From: Cellvibrionales bacterium UBA2511
GTDB lineage: Bacteria; Pseudomonadota; Gammaproteobacteria; Pseudomonadales; Porticoccaceae
Direction: 5' to 3'
Assembly (NCBI GenBank): GCA_002341315.1
Contig: DDNV01000026.1
Span: 6,779-12,993, forward strand
Length of the DNA stretch: 6,215 nt
A program made the translations under genes and the position numbers. Positions 1 through 5,849 of the stretch are shown here, one piece after another (position 1 is the first letter of the stretch; each line of letters opens with the position of its first letter). A model generated the notes under the pieces. The model was not told the origin of the DNA. It did not search any database and saw only the letters and a program-made list of their open reading frames with translations.

Positions 1-75
1 GGTATACCCATTGCGGTTCGTAATGATTTGCTCAAGCGGTTGGCGCCGATGTACGGGGATGTGGTTTACCAGTGA
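1..75 (+). CDS. C-terminal end of an unrecognised protein (5' truncated by window)
   Basis: An open frame runs from the window edge to a TGA at 73-75 and gives the last 24 residues of a protein, ending MYGDVVYQ. The stretch is too short to assign to a family and I do not recognise it. It reads as coding because it is open from the first base, has ordinary codons, and is followed after about ten bases by a good intrinsic terminator, as expected for the end of a transcription unit. Genes for transglutaminase-like proteins often lie beside ATP-grasp and alpha-E genes, but nothing in these residues shows that this is one of them. Confidence 0.6.
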   Translation, partial: GIPIAVRNDLLKRLAPMYGDVVYQ

Positions 76-83
76 CCTCTGAA

Positions 84-107
84 GGCTCCGGATATGCCGG
101 GGTTTTT
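84..107 (+). terminator. Rho-independent terminator of the upstream gene
   Basis: A GC-rich stem of six pairs (86-91 CTCCGG with 97-102 CCGGGG, one G-T wobble) closes a five-base loop and is followed directly by five T at 103-107. It starts about ten bases after the stop codon at 73-75. Position, stem and T-run all fit an intrinsic terminator. It would separate the upstream gene from the transglutaminase-lipocalin pair. Confidence 0.75.
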
Positions 108-323
108 CGACCTCTGCTGTATTTTCGGGCAGTAAAAGGAGGTTGCTCTCGTCAATCAGATGGCACATGCTGTGAGAGGAGTCCTGGGCGGGGCCTAAAG
201 CCGAACTCCAGGCTTTGTTGGACAGGTTGCGAAGGCTGGTGAGGGTGGCCCCGAATCAAACAAACAGGTTGCCCGGGAGGACAGCTGTCTATGCAAAAGG
301 TTTACCCCGGGAAATAACGACCC
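108..323 (+). promoter_or_regulatory. Non-coding leader/promoter region of the transglutaminase gene
   Basis: No credible gene lies between the terminator and the start at 324, and all three + frames are broken by stops. The stretch should hold the promoter of the downstream pair, but I found no convincing -35/-10 pair. It does hold structure: three AGGTTGC direct repeats; a 7-bp inverted repeat CGGGGCC/GGCCCCG (189-195 and 247-253) that encloses an AAAGCC/GGCTTT hairpin (197-202 and 211-216); a perfect 10-bp palindrome GACAGCTGTC (280-289); and CCCGGG at 272-277 that can pair with 306-311. The last stem would cover the weak GGGA (309-312) upstream of the start codon. A regulatory role is inference. 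Confidence 0.45.
140..272 (+). repeat. Three direct repeats of AGGTTGC at 84- and 42-bp spacing
   Basis: AGGTTGC occurs at 140-146, 224-230 and 266-272. The last two copies extend to the nonamer ACAGGTTGC (222-230 and 264-272). Start-to-start distances are 84 and 42 bp, close to eight and four turns of B-DNA, so all copies would face the same side of the helix. Such an array could be a regulator-binding site upstream of the gene at 324, but chance is not excluded and no matching regulator gene is in the window. Confidence 0.5.
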
Positions 324-1181
324 ATGCGTCGATTCAGAATTACCCACAACACCTACTATAACTTTTCCGGGTCGGTGATCCTTGGTACACACTACTTGCG
401 ATTGCGGCCCAGAGAAGGGCACACACTGCATATCGAATCCTCCACGCTGACGATTACCCCTCAGCCCACCCTGCGCTGGCGACACGATGTCGAGGGAAAT
501 TCGGTGGCGATAGCCAGTTTCAGCCACCCGGCCAGTCAACTGTCGATTCTCAGTGACATCATTATTCAACAATACAATGAGGATCCGCTGGATTTTGTGG
601 TGGAGCAGCAGGCGGTGGATTACCCGTTTTTGTACGAAGAGGATGACCGGGTATTATTGCAGCCGTATATGACTGACCCGCCCCTCGAGTCAGACAAGTG
701 GCTGGCTGACTGGATTGGCGCCATCTGGCAACCGGGAGAAGCCATTCAAACCTATACCCTGATGCAGCGAATTTGCTCTCATATTTATCAGACCTTCGCA
801 TACCGGATACGGGAGGAGCCGGGGGTGCAATCCGCCGAGCAAACCATTGCCCTTAAAGCCGGTTCCTGCCGTGATTTTGCGCAACTGTTCATGACAGCGG
901 CCCGCTATCTTGGGCTCGCAGCCCGTTTTGTCAGTGGTTACCTGCATGCCCCCCCGACCATCGATAATTTCGGCGCCACTCACGCTTGGGCGGAAATCTA
1001 CGTGCCGGGCGCTGGTTGGGTAGGGTTTGATCCGACCATTGGTCAACTGGTCGGTGCCGATCACATCGCAGTTGCTGTGGCCCGGCTGCCAGAATCTGTA
1101 CCACCTGTTTCCGGTACATTCTCCGGGGTGGCGTCTTCAGTGCTGGACGTGGGTGTCTGGATCAACGAGTGCCATGACTGA
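324..1181 (+). CDS. Transglutaminase-like domain protein (bacterial transglutaminase-like N-terminal plus core)
   Basis: This 285-residue protein has the usual two-part build of bacterial transglutaminase-family proteins. Residues about 1-85 form the bacterial transglutaminase-like N-terminal beta domain (opening RRFRITHNTYYNFS, then LGTHYLRLRPR). The papain-like core spans about 140-245. The catalytic triad is intact: Cys182 in KAGSCRDFAQLF, His220 in ATHAWAEIYVPG, and Asp236 in GWVGFDPT. No signal peptide or membrane segment is seen, so it is probably cytoplasmic. The family cleaves or links amide bonds; the substrate cannot be told from sequence. The ATG at 324 is the only candidate start because a TAA lies in frame at 315-317. 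Its ribosome-binding site is weak (GGGA at 309-312). The lipocalin gene follows after 33 bp, suggesting one transcript. The family assignment is firm, the role unknown. Confidence 0.92.
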   Translation: MRRFRITHNTYYNFSGSVILGTHYLRLRPREGHTLHIESSTLTITPQPTLRWRHDVEGNSVAIASFSHPASQLSILSDIIIQQYNEDPLDFVVEQQAVDYPFLYEEDDRVLLQPYMTDPPLESDKWLADWIGAIWQPGEAIQTYTLMQRICSHIYQTFAYRIREEPGVQSAEQTIALKAGSCRDFAQLFMTAARYLGLAARFVSGYLHAPPTIDNFGATHAWAEIYVPGAGWVGFDPTIGQLVGADHIAVAVARLPESVPPVSGTFSGVASSVLDVGVWINECHD

Positions 1182-1214
1182 GTCGGTGGCTATATATCAG
1201 GTGGTTAGGAAGTG

Positions 1215-1760
1215 ATGAAAATACTCCGCAGATTCACTGGTTTTCTGATTCTTCCCTTTATGCTGGCGGGGTGCCTCGGCACGCCCGACGGCGTGGAACC
1301 GGTCAGCAATTTTGACGCCGATGCGTATCTCGGCACCTGGTACGAAATTGCACGGTTGGACCACTCGTTTGAGCGAGGCTTAAGCCGGGTGACCGCAGAA
1401 TACAGTTGGCGTGAGGATGGTGGTATACGCGTCATCAACCAGGGTTTTTCCGAGCAGAAGGCGGAGTGGAAATCTGCCGAAGGGCGTGCCTATTTTGTCG
1501 GGGATGACCATACCGGTCACCTTAAAGTCTCATTTTTTGGGCCATTTTTCAGTACCTACGCAGTGTTTGGTCTCGATCACGAACAGTATCAGTACGCTTT
1601 TGTATCGGGTTTCAACCATTCCTATTTATGGTTGCTGGCCCGCACGCCTACGGTGGATGAAAAGCTGATTCAGCGGTTTGAAGCACGAGCTGGAGAACTG
1701 GGTTTTGATACTGACCAGTTGATATATGTGTCCCAGCAACCCATGCCGGCATCGCGGTGA
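1215..1760 (+). CDS. blc: Outer-membrane lipoprotein lipocalin, Blc type
   Basis: A 181-residue bacterial lipocalin, close in length to E. coli Blc (177). The N-terminus is a lipoprotein signal peptide: basic KILRR, a hydrophobic stretch, then lipobox LAGC with the lipidated cysteine at residue 20. Leucine at +2 predicts sorting to the outer membrane. The mature part carries the lipocalin signature NFDADAYLGTWYEIARLDHSFERGL in two steps: NFD..YLGTWYEIAR, then the family-typical DHSFERGL. YLWLLARTP near residues 137-145 matches the late conserved strand. Blc binds fatty acids and lysophospholipids and is linked to envelope stress and membrane repair. An in-frame GTG at 1212 adds one residue, but AGGA at 1207-1210 is only one base from it and four from the ATG at 1215, so the ATG is preferred. 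It lies 33 bp after the transglutaminase gene. Confidence 0.93.
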   Translation: MKILRRFTGFLILPFMLAGCLGTPDGVEPVSNFDADAYLGTWYEIARLDHSFERGLSRVTAEYSWREDGGIRVINQGFSEQKAEWKSAEGRAYFVGDDHTGHLKVSFFGPFFSTYAVFGLDHEQYQYAFVSGFNHSYLWLLARTPTVDEKLIQRFEARAGELGFDTDQLIYVSQQPMPASR

Positions 1761-1831
1761 GTGGGCTGTTTCTCTGTCCAGATTGACAGGGTTACAGGCC
1801 AAAAGAGCAAGCCAAAAAGACTGTTACGAAG

Positions 1832-2448
1832 AACCAACTCGAATCCGATATCAGCCGGTTTTTCAGGCCCGAGTCGGCGGGCGGTATTGTTGCTGGTCTG
1901 CAGTTGTTTACCGGTACTGGCGCTATTGAATTGCTACAACGTCGAGTCCAAAAGCCTCTATGTCGCAGTGGGTACGATTATGTGGCTTGCCATGCTGAAA
2001 TCCGCTGTCCACGCCCCCTTGGCGGGGTGTGATCATGGCCATGTTCCTTCTCCTCCGCACCGACAATCCGGGTGTTTTCCGCTTAAAATAATGGAGCATG
2101 ACCTGCAGGCGCTGGTGGCTTTCTTTGTATTGCCGGTATTTGCGTTTGCCAACGCCGGTATCAGTTTTTCCGGTCTCGGTGCGGCGCAGGTTTTCCACCC
2201 GGTTCCGATGGGCATTGCGCTGGGGCGGTCTTTACGGCGTTGCGGCACTCTGTGGCATTGGTTTTAGCATGAGTCTGTTTATCAGTTCTCTGGCTTTCGA
2301 GGGCACCGATATCAAACTGATTTTTGATGAGCGTCTGGGCATCCTTGCCGGGTCGATCATGTCCGGTATCATTGGCTATCTAGTGTTGCGACGCTGTCTC
2401 GGTCGTGGCGGCGCAGCGTCCTCCCCAGCCAATACTTCAAGTCGATAA
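1832..2448 (+). pseudogene. nhaA: Decayed Na+/H+ antiporter gene (nhaA remnant)
   Basis: Pieces of NhaA lie in order but in changing frames. At 1850-1891 the frame gives ISRFFRPESAGGIV, the N-terminus. A second frame from about 1884 gives VLALLN and then MWLAMLKSAVHAPLAG, which includes the counterpart of E. coli His225. About 165 codons between them are missing. At 2026-2079 the reading moves to a third frame (GVIMAMFLLLRTDNPGVF), then returns for [17 protein letters not shown] and [15 protein letters not shown]. Near 2220-2228 about 30 more codons are lost before [17 protein letters not shown] and the C-terminal [17 protein letters not shown]; the stop is TAA at 2446-2448. The missing parts would hold the Asp163/Asp164 pair and Lys300 of the E. 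coli protein, so transport is not possible. The N-terminal piece has no start codon in frame. The 3' end overlaps rlmJ by 73 bp. Deletion sizes are estimates from recalled E. coli NhaA. Confidence 0.93.
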
Positions 2449-3263
2449 ACGCCGGTTTCTGGCGCCAGTTTTTCCGCCAGTTTTGGCAGCAATGGTTGCA
2501 TCTTGTCGAACAGTGTCCAGGGTGGGTTGATAACAATCATGCCTGCCGATGTCATGCCCCGCTCTGTGGTATCGGATTGCAGGCCCAGCTCAAAAAGTTG
2601 CATTCGCTTGATTCCGGCGCCGATCAGCTGGCGCTCCAGGCGGTTGATGCGATCCCGGTCTACCACCGGGTACCAGAGCGCATAAATGCCAGTGGCGAAT
2701 TTATGGTAGGCCCTGATCAGCTGTTCCGTAACCCGTTGATAATCCGATTTGATTTCGTAGGAGGGATCAATCAACACCAGTCCGCGCTTCGAGGGGGGCG
2801 GTAGCCGCCCCATCATTCCCTGTAGTCCGTCCTCTCCAAAAGTCCGCATTTGCGTGTCCCCGGCCATCAGTTTATGCAGTGCCGCATAGTCTGTCGGATG
2901 AATTTCGAATAACCAGCCCCGGTCCCGATGGCGCAGGTAGTGTTTTGCAATAGCGGGTGAACCGGGGTAGCGGGACAACTTTTGTACTTTGCCGGTCGTC
3001 TTTCTGTCCGGGTAGAGCAGAGAGAAATATTGTTGTAGCTCAGGAAAATCATCAGCGTTCAGGCGGCCTATCCCTGCAGTATATTCAGATGTTTTATTGG
3101 CCTGTTCGGAATTGAGTTTATGCCAGCCAGCTCCGGCATGACTGTCGATATAGTCAAAAGGTTTTTCCTTGAGAGTCAGATAGTCGAGCAGCTCAACCAG
3201 GATGATGTGTTTCAGCACATCGGCAAAATTGCCGGCATGATAGCCGTGTCGGTAGCTCAACAT
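2376..3263 (-). CDS. rlmJ: 23S rRNA (adenine(2030)-N6)-methyltransferase RlmJ
   Basis: A 295-residue RlmJ homologue (E. coli 280), full length. The enzyme uses S-adenosylmethionine to methylate N6 of A2030 in 23S rRNA. The N-terminus [19 protein letters not shown] is the family hallmark. Residues matching the SAM-contacting positions of the E. coli enzyme are present: Lys18, His42 in DSHAGAG, Gly101 in RYPGSP, Glu120, and Asp166 in the catalytic motif. That motif reads DPSY (166-169) rather than the DPPY of E. coli. [11 protein letters not shown] (190-200) and VINPPW (244-249) are also conserved. The last 15 or so residues ([14 protein letters not shown]) form a basic, proline-rich tail read antisense to the nhaA remnant. 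The start at 3263 is set by the conserved N-terminus; a weak GGA lies six bases upstream. It is last in a possible gabD-ybfF-rlmJ unit, 75 bp after ybfF. Confidence 0.95.
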   Translation of the reverse strand: MLSYRHGYHAGNFADVLKHIILVELLDYLTLKEKPFDYIDSHAGAGWHKLNSEQANKTSEYTAGIGRLNADDFPELQQYFSLLYPDRKTTGKVQKLSRYPGSPAIAKHYLRHRDRGWLFEIHPTDYAALHKLMAGDTQMRTFGEDGLQGMMGRLPPPSKRGLVLIDPSYEIKSDYQRVTEQLIRAYHKFATGIYALWYPVVDRDRINRLERQLIGAGIKRMQLFELGLQSDTTERGMTSAGMIVINPPWTLFDKMQPLLPKLAEKLAPETGVYRLEVLAGEDAAPPRPRQRRNTR

Positions 3264-3295
3264 GGTTTTTCCGGGAGTGAATTACAAGTGTGGGT

Positions 3296-3326
3296 CGGCC
3301 AATAGGCCGTCGGCTGGCAGTCCAGC
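3296..3326. other. Two tandem small hairpins between ybfF and rlmJ
   Basis: Two perfect 5-bp stems with four-base loops sit three bases apart: CGGCC-AATA-GGCCG (3296-3309) and GCTGG-CAGT-CCAGC (3313-3326). They lie just after the ybfF stop on the - strand. Neither is followed by a T-run on either strand, so they are not a standard intrinsic terminator. They could stabilise the ybfF 3' end or partly limit transcription into rlmJ; that is inference. Confidence 0.4.
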
Positions 3327-3338
3327 TGGCCTGTTGGG

Positions 3339-4118
3339 TCAGTTCCCGGTTTCTTCTGCCAGAAAGTCCATCACGATTTTGTTAAAGGTGGCGGGTTTTT
3401 CGGCGTGCAACCAGTGGCCGCTATTATCCACCACCTTGAGCTGGGCGTGGGGAAATAATCGCAGGATTTCAGTCCTGTGTTTTTCCTGAATGTACGCGGA
3501 ATCGGCTGCCTTGATGAACAGTACGGGTCCCGTGAAGGGTGTTCCGGTGGGAGCCAGGGTCAGGGTGTCGTGATAGTTGGCGAGAATGCCACTCAGGTAT
3601 AGCAATAGGTCAAAATGCCCATCGTCAGCCCGACGCAGATTTTTTAGCAGAAAAGCGCGAACACCCGGTTCTCTGACGTGCCGGGCCAATAGCTGATCGG
3701 CCAGCTGGCGACTGGCTGGTCTGGCTTCGGCCAGCGCGCTGAGCCCGGACAGTACACCGCCGTGGCGGTCGGGTTGGTAGGTTACCGGTGCAATGTCTGC
3801 AGCTATCAGGCTGGCAACGCGGTCCGGCTGGTTCAGTGCCACTTGCATGGCCACTTTGCCGCCCATTGAGTGACCCAGCAAATGCGCTTTGGGAAGCGCC
3901 AGATCGTCCAGCAGTTCCACAATATCTGCTGCCATGACGGGATAATCCATGGTCATGCTGTGGGGTGACTCGCCGTGGTTACGCATATCGACGGCAATCA
4001 CCTGATAACGATCCGCCAAAGCCCTGCCGACCCCCCCGAGGTTGCTCAGCGAACCGAACATCCCATGCATCAGTACTACCGGTTGCCCGCTGCCCTGACT
4101 GACATAGTTCAGTTTCAT
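3339..4118 (-). CDS. ybfF: Alpha/beta-hydrolase esterase, YbfF type
   Basis: This 259-residue protein is a full-length alpha/beta hydrolase most like E. coli YbfF, an esterase active on short acyl esters and acyl-CoA thioesters in vitro. Landmarks in order: oxyanion-hole motif LMHGMFGS (His18-Gly19), VDMRNHGESP (43-52), nucleophile elbow GHSMGG with Ser84, Asp108 in AADIAPVTY (the acid of the YbfF triad), and His235 in SGHWLHAEKP. The helical cap lies between about 115 and 195. No signal peptide is seen, so it should be cytoplasmic. MKLNY at the start matches E. coli MKLN, fixing the ATG at 4116-4118. GGGAG upstream is a possible ribosome-binding site but lies inside a small hairpin. It lies between gabD (66 bp upstream) and rlmJ (75 bp downstream). 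The physiological substrate is unknown. Confidence 0.92.
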   Translation of the reverse strand: MKLNYVSQGSGQPVVLMHGMFGSLSNLGGVGRALADRYQVIAVDMRNHGESPHSMTMDYPVMAADIVELLDDLALPKAHLLGHSMGGKVAMQVALNQPDRVASLIAADIAPVTYQPDRHGGVLSGLSALAEARPASRQLADQLLARHVREPGVRAFLLKNLRRADDGHFDLLLYLSGILANYHDTLTLAPTGTPFTGPVLFIKAADSAYIQEKHRTEILRLFPHAQLKVVDNSGHWLHAEKPATFNKIVMDFLAEETGN

Positions 4119-4121
4119 GGG

Positions 4122-4134
4122 CCGGGACTCCCGG
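4122..4134 (-). promoter_or_regulatory. ybfF: Hairpin covering the ybfF ribosome-binding site
   Basis: CCGGG (4122-4126) and CCCGG (4130-4134) form a 5-bp GC stem with a three-base loop, starting four bases upstream of the ybfF ATG. Read on the - strand, the only purine-rich Shine-Dalgarno candidate (GGGAG) lies inside the stem. It could lower initiation unless translation is coupled to gabD, which ends 66 bp before. Structure is seen; effect is inferred. Confidence 0.35.
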
Positions 4135-4184
4135 TCATGCGCATCGGTCTGCAGGTGGCTGCTGAGCCATATGGCGAGCCCGCA

Positions 4185-5642
4185 TCAAGCATCGATACCA
4201 CCCAGACAGAGGTACTTCAGTTCAAGGTAGTCATCGAGGCCGTAGCGGGAGCCCTCCCGTCCCTGGCCGGAGTATTTGATGCCGCCAAAAGGTGCCATTT
4301 CGTTTGAGACAAGACCTTCGTTAACCCCCACAATGCCGTATTCCAGCTGTTCTGCCACTCGCCAGATACGGCTAAGATCCCGGGAGTAGTAATAGGCGGC
4401 AAGACCAAATTCTGTATCATTGGCCAACTGAATCGCCTCAGCTTCGGTCTCGAACCTGAACAGTGGTGCGACCGGTCCGAAAATTTCTTCCGCGAACACG
4501 CGCATATCAGTCGTGGCATTGCTCAATACCGTGGGTTGAATGAAACTTCCGGTTCCCCGGCCACCGCCGGTCAGTACTTTGGCCCCTTTATGCGTGGCAT
4601 CCTCGATCAGATCATATACGTCATCAGCGGCCTGGCTGCTGATCAGCGGGCCGATATCGACACCGTCTTTTGTGCCGCAGCCCATGTTCAGCTGAGTCAC
4701 CGCACGGGTAAATTTTTCTGCAAAACGATCGTAAATGCCTGCCTGAACCAGCAACCGGTTGGCACAGATACAGGTTTGTCCGGCATTGCGATACTTGGCG
4801 GCCAGGGCACCGGCCACGGCCGCATCCAGGTCGGCATCGTCAAACACAATGAACGGGGCGTTGCCGCCCAGTTCCATGGAAGTGCGTTTGACAGTATCGG
4901 TACAGGCGGCCATTAACTGTTTGCCCACCGCCGTAGACCCGGTGAAGGTGAGTTTTCGAACCAGTGGGTTGCGGGTCAGTTCTGCGCCGATAGTTTTACT
5001 ATCGCCTGCAGCGATATTGATCAGTCCTGCCGGAGCCCCGGCCCGTTCGGCCAGTGCCACCAGTGCCAGTGCCGACAGCGGGGTGGCACTGGCGGGTTTG
5101 CATACCACGGCACAGCCAGCCGCTATGGCCGGCGCAATTTTGCGGGCCAGCATGGCACAGGGGAAGTTCCACGGGGTAATACAGGCCACCACGCCGACAG
5201 GCTGCTTTAATACCATTAGCCGCTTGTCGCTGGCGGGTGCCGGAATCAGATCGCCGTAGAGGCGTTTCGCCTCTTCAGCAAACCACTCGAGATAGCTGGC
5301 GCCATAGAGAATTTCGCCGCGTGCCTCGGCGAGGGGTTTGCCCTGCTCGGCGGTAAGAATTCTGGCCAGATCCTCCTGGTGCTCAATGATCAGGTTGTAC
5401 CAGTCGCGCAACAGGGTCGCACGCTGTTTGGCTGTCGCCGCAGCCCAACCCGGCTGGGCGCGGTTGGCGGCCTCGATCATCCGGCGGGTTTCCTCGGTGC
5501 CGCAGCTGGCCACCTCGGCCAGTGGGGAATCGTCGACGGGATTGGTCACAGTCAGGGTCTTGCCGTTGTCAGCGGACACCCAGTGCCCGTCGATATAGGC
5601 CTGGTATTTCAGCAGCGAAGCATCATTGAGTTGTAGTGTCAT
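4185..5642 (-). CDS. gabD: NAD(P)+-dependent succinate-semialdehyde dehydrogenase GabD
   Basis: A 485-residue aldehyde dehydrogenase, close in length and sequence to E. coli GabD (482). It oxidises succinate semialdehyde to succinate, the last step of 4-aminobutyrate breakdown, feeding the TCA cycle. Visible residues: Asn159 in ITPWNFP (oxyanion), Lys182 in CKPAS (cofactor), FTGSTAVG (233-240), general base Glu257 in MELGGNAPFIVFDDADLD, catalytic Cys291 in NAGQTCICANR, EEIFGP (385-390) and PFGGIKYSG (451-459). Cys291-Ile-Cys293 matches the CxC pair that forms a redox switch in some relatives. Start at 5642: MTLQLNDASLL aligns with E. coli MKLNDSNLF, and AGG lies eight bases upstream (plus-strand 5651-5653). 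No gabT or gabP is in the window. The promoter should lie in 5643-5849. Cofactor choice cannot be settled from sequence alone; related semialdehydes may also be substrates. Confidence 0.94.
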   Translation of the reverse strand: MTLQLNDASLLKYQAYIDGHWVSADNGKTLTVTNPVDDSPLAEVASCGTEETRRMIEAANRAQPGWAAATAKQRATLLRDWYNLIIEHQEDLARILTAEQGKPLAEARGEILYGASYLEWFAEEAKRLYGDLIPAPASDKRLMVLKQPVGVVACITPWNFPCAMLARKIAPAIAAGCAVVCKPASATPLSALALVALAERAGAPAGLINIAAGDSKTIGAELTRNPLVRKLTFTGSTAVGKQLMAACTDTVKRTSMELGGNAPFIVFDDADLDAAVAGALAAKYRNAGQTCICANRLLVQAGIYDRFAEKFTRAVTQLNMGCGTKDGVDIGPLISSQAADDVYDLIEDATHKGAKVLTGGGRGTGSFIQPTVLSNATTDMRVFAEEIFGPVAPLFRFETEAEAIQLANDTEFGLAAYYYSRDLSRIWRVAEQLEYGIVGVNEGLVSNEMAPFGGIKYSGQGREGSRYGLDDYLELKYLCLGGIDA

Positions 5643-5849
5643 AGACGAAACCTGTTTGGATCAGCGGTGCCGGTGTGGTCTGAGTTGTAGTGCGCAGGGT
5701 GAATCGCTATGCTTTTTCCGGCAAATCATTGGACAGTGTAGACGTTTGCTCAGAGTACTGTGTAACGCCAGTGCTCGTAAAGAGAGAGGGCGGTACACTG
5801 TCACGGGTCAGCTGGTTTATTTGATCAGCGTTGAAGTGGAAGTACGGCG
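5643..5849. promoter_or_regulatory. Divergent promoter region between gabD and the SDR gene
   Basis: This 207-bp gap separates two genes that start away from each other, so it should contain promoters for both. I saw no strong sigma-70 -35/-10 pair on either strand; TACACT-like -10 candidates (plus strand at 5794-5799, minus strand within 5732-5740) lack a good -35. The inverted repeat at 5732-5740 and 5794-5802 lies here. No gene is seen inside it. Confidence 0.6.
5732..5802. repeat. Perfect 9-bp inverted repeat GACAGTGTA/TACACTGTC
   Basis: GACAGTGTA at 5732-5740 is the exact reverse complement of TACACTGTC at 5794-5802. Centres are 62 bp apart, near six helical turns. The palindrome AGTACT (5754-5759) and a related ACTGTGTA (5757-5764) lie between them. 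It could be a pair of operator half-sites shared by the divergent genes. By rough estimate a 9-bp perfect repeat arises by chance in a region this long somewhat under one time in ten, so it is suggestive only. Confidence 0.4.

Noticed and set aside
161..176. TGGCACATGC as a sigma-54 promoter
   Set aside because: The TGGCAC half is present, but the required TTGC at the correct spacing is replaced by GTGA.
195..572. 125-residue open frame on the - strand
   Set aside because: It overlaps the leader and the start of the transglutaminase gene, has no recognisable domain, and looks like a shadow of the real gene.
1212..1214. GTG as the start of the lipocalin
   Set aside because: It is one base from the AGGA ribosome-binding site; the ATG three bases later has better spacing and changes only one residue.
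1783..1788. Perfect TTGACA as a -35 box
   Set aside because: No -10-like hexamer lies 15-19 bases downstream (the 17-bp position reads AGCAAG).
1761..2267. 168-codon + strand frame after the lipocalin, as an intact gene
   Set aside because: Only its middle matches NhaA. Its first 40 or so codons and its end ([13 protein letters not shown]) are out-of-frame readings, so it is part of the pseudogene.
4166..4175. Palindrome GCCATATGGC in the gabD-ybfF gap
   Set aside because: A single 10-bp palindrome with no T-run and no repeat partner; no function can be supported.
4759..5259. 166-codon + strand frame opposite gabD
   Set aside because: It lies wholly antisense to a strongly conserved gene and shows no domain; a codon-bias shadow.
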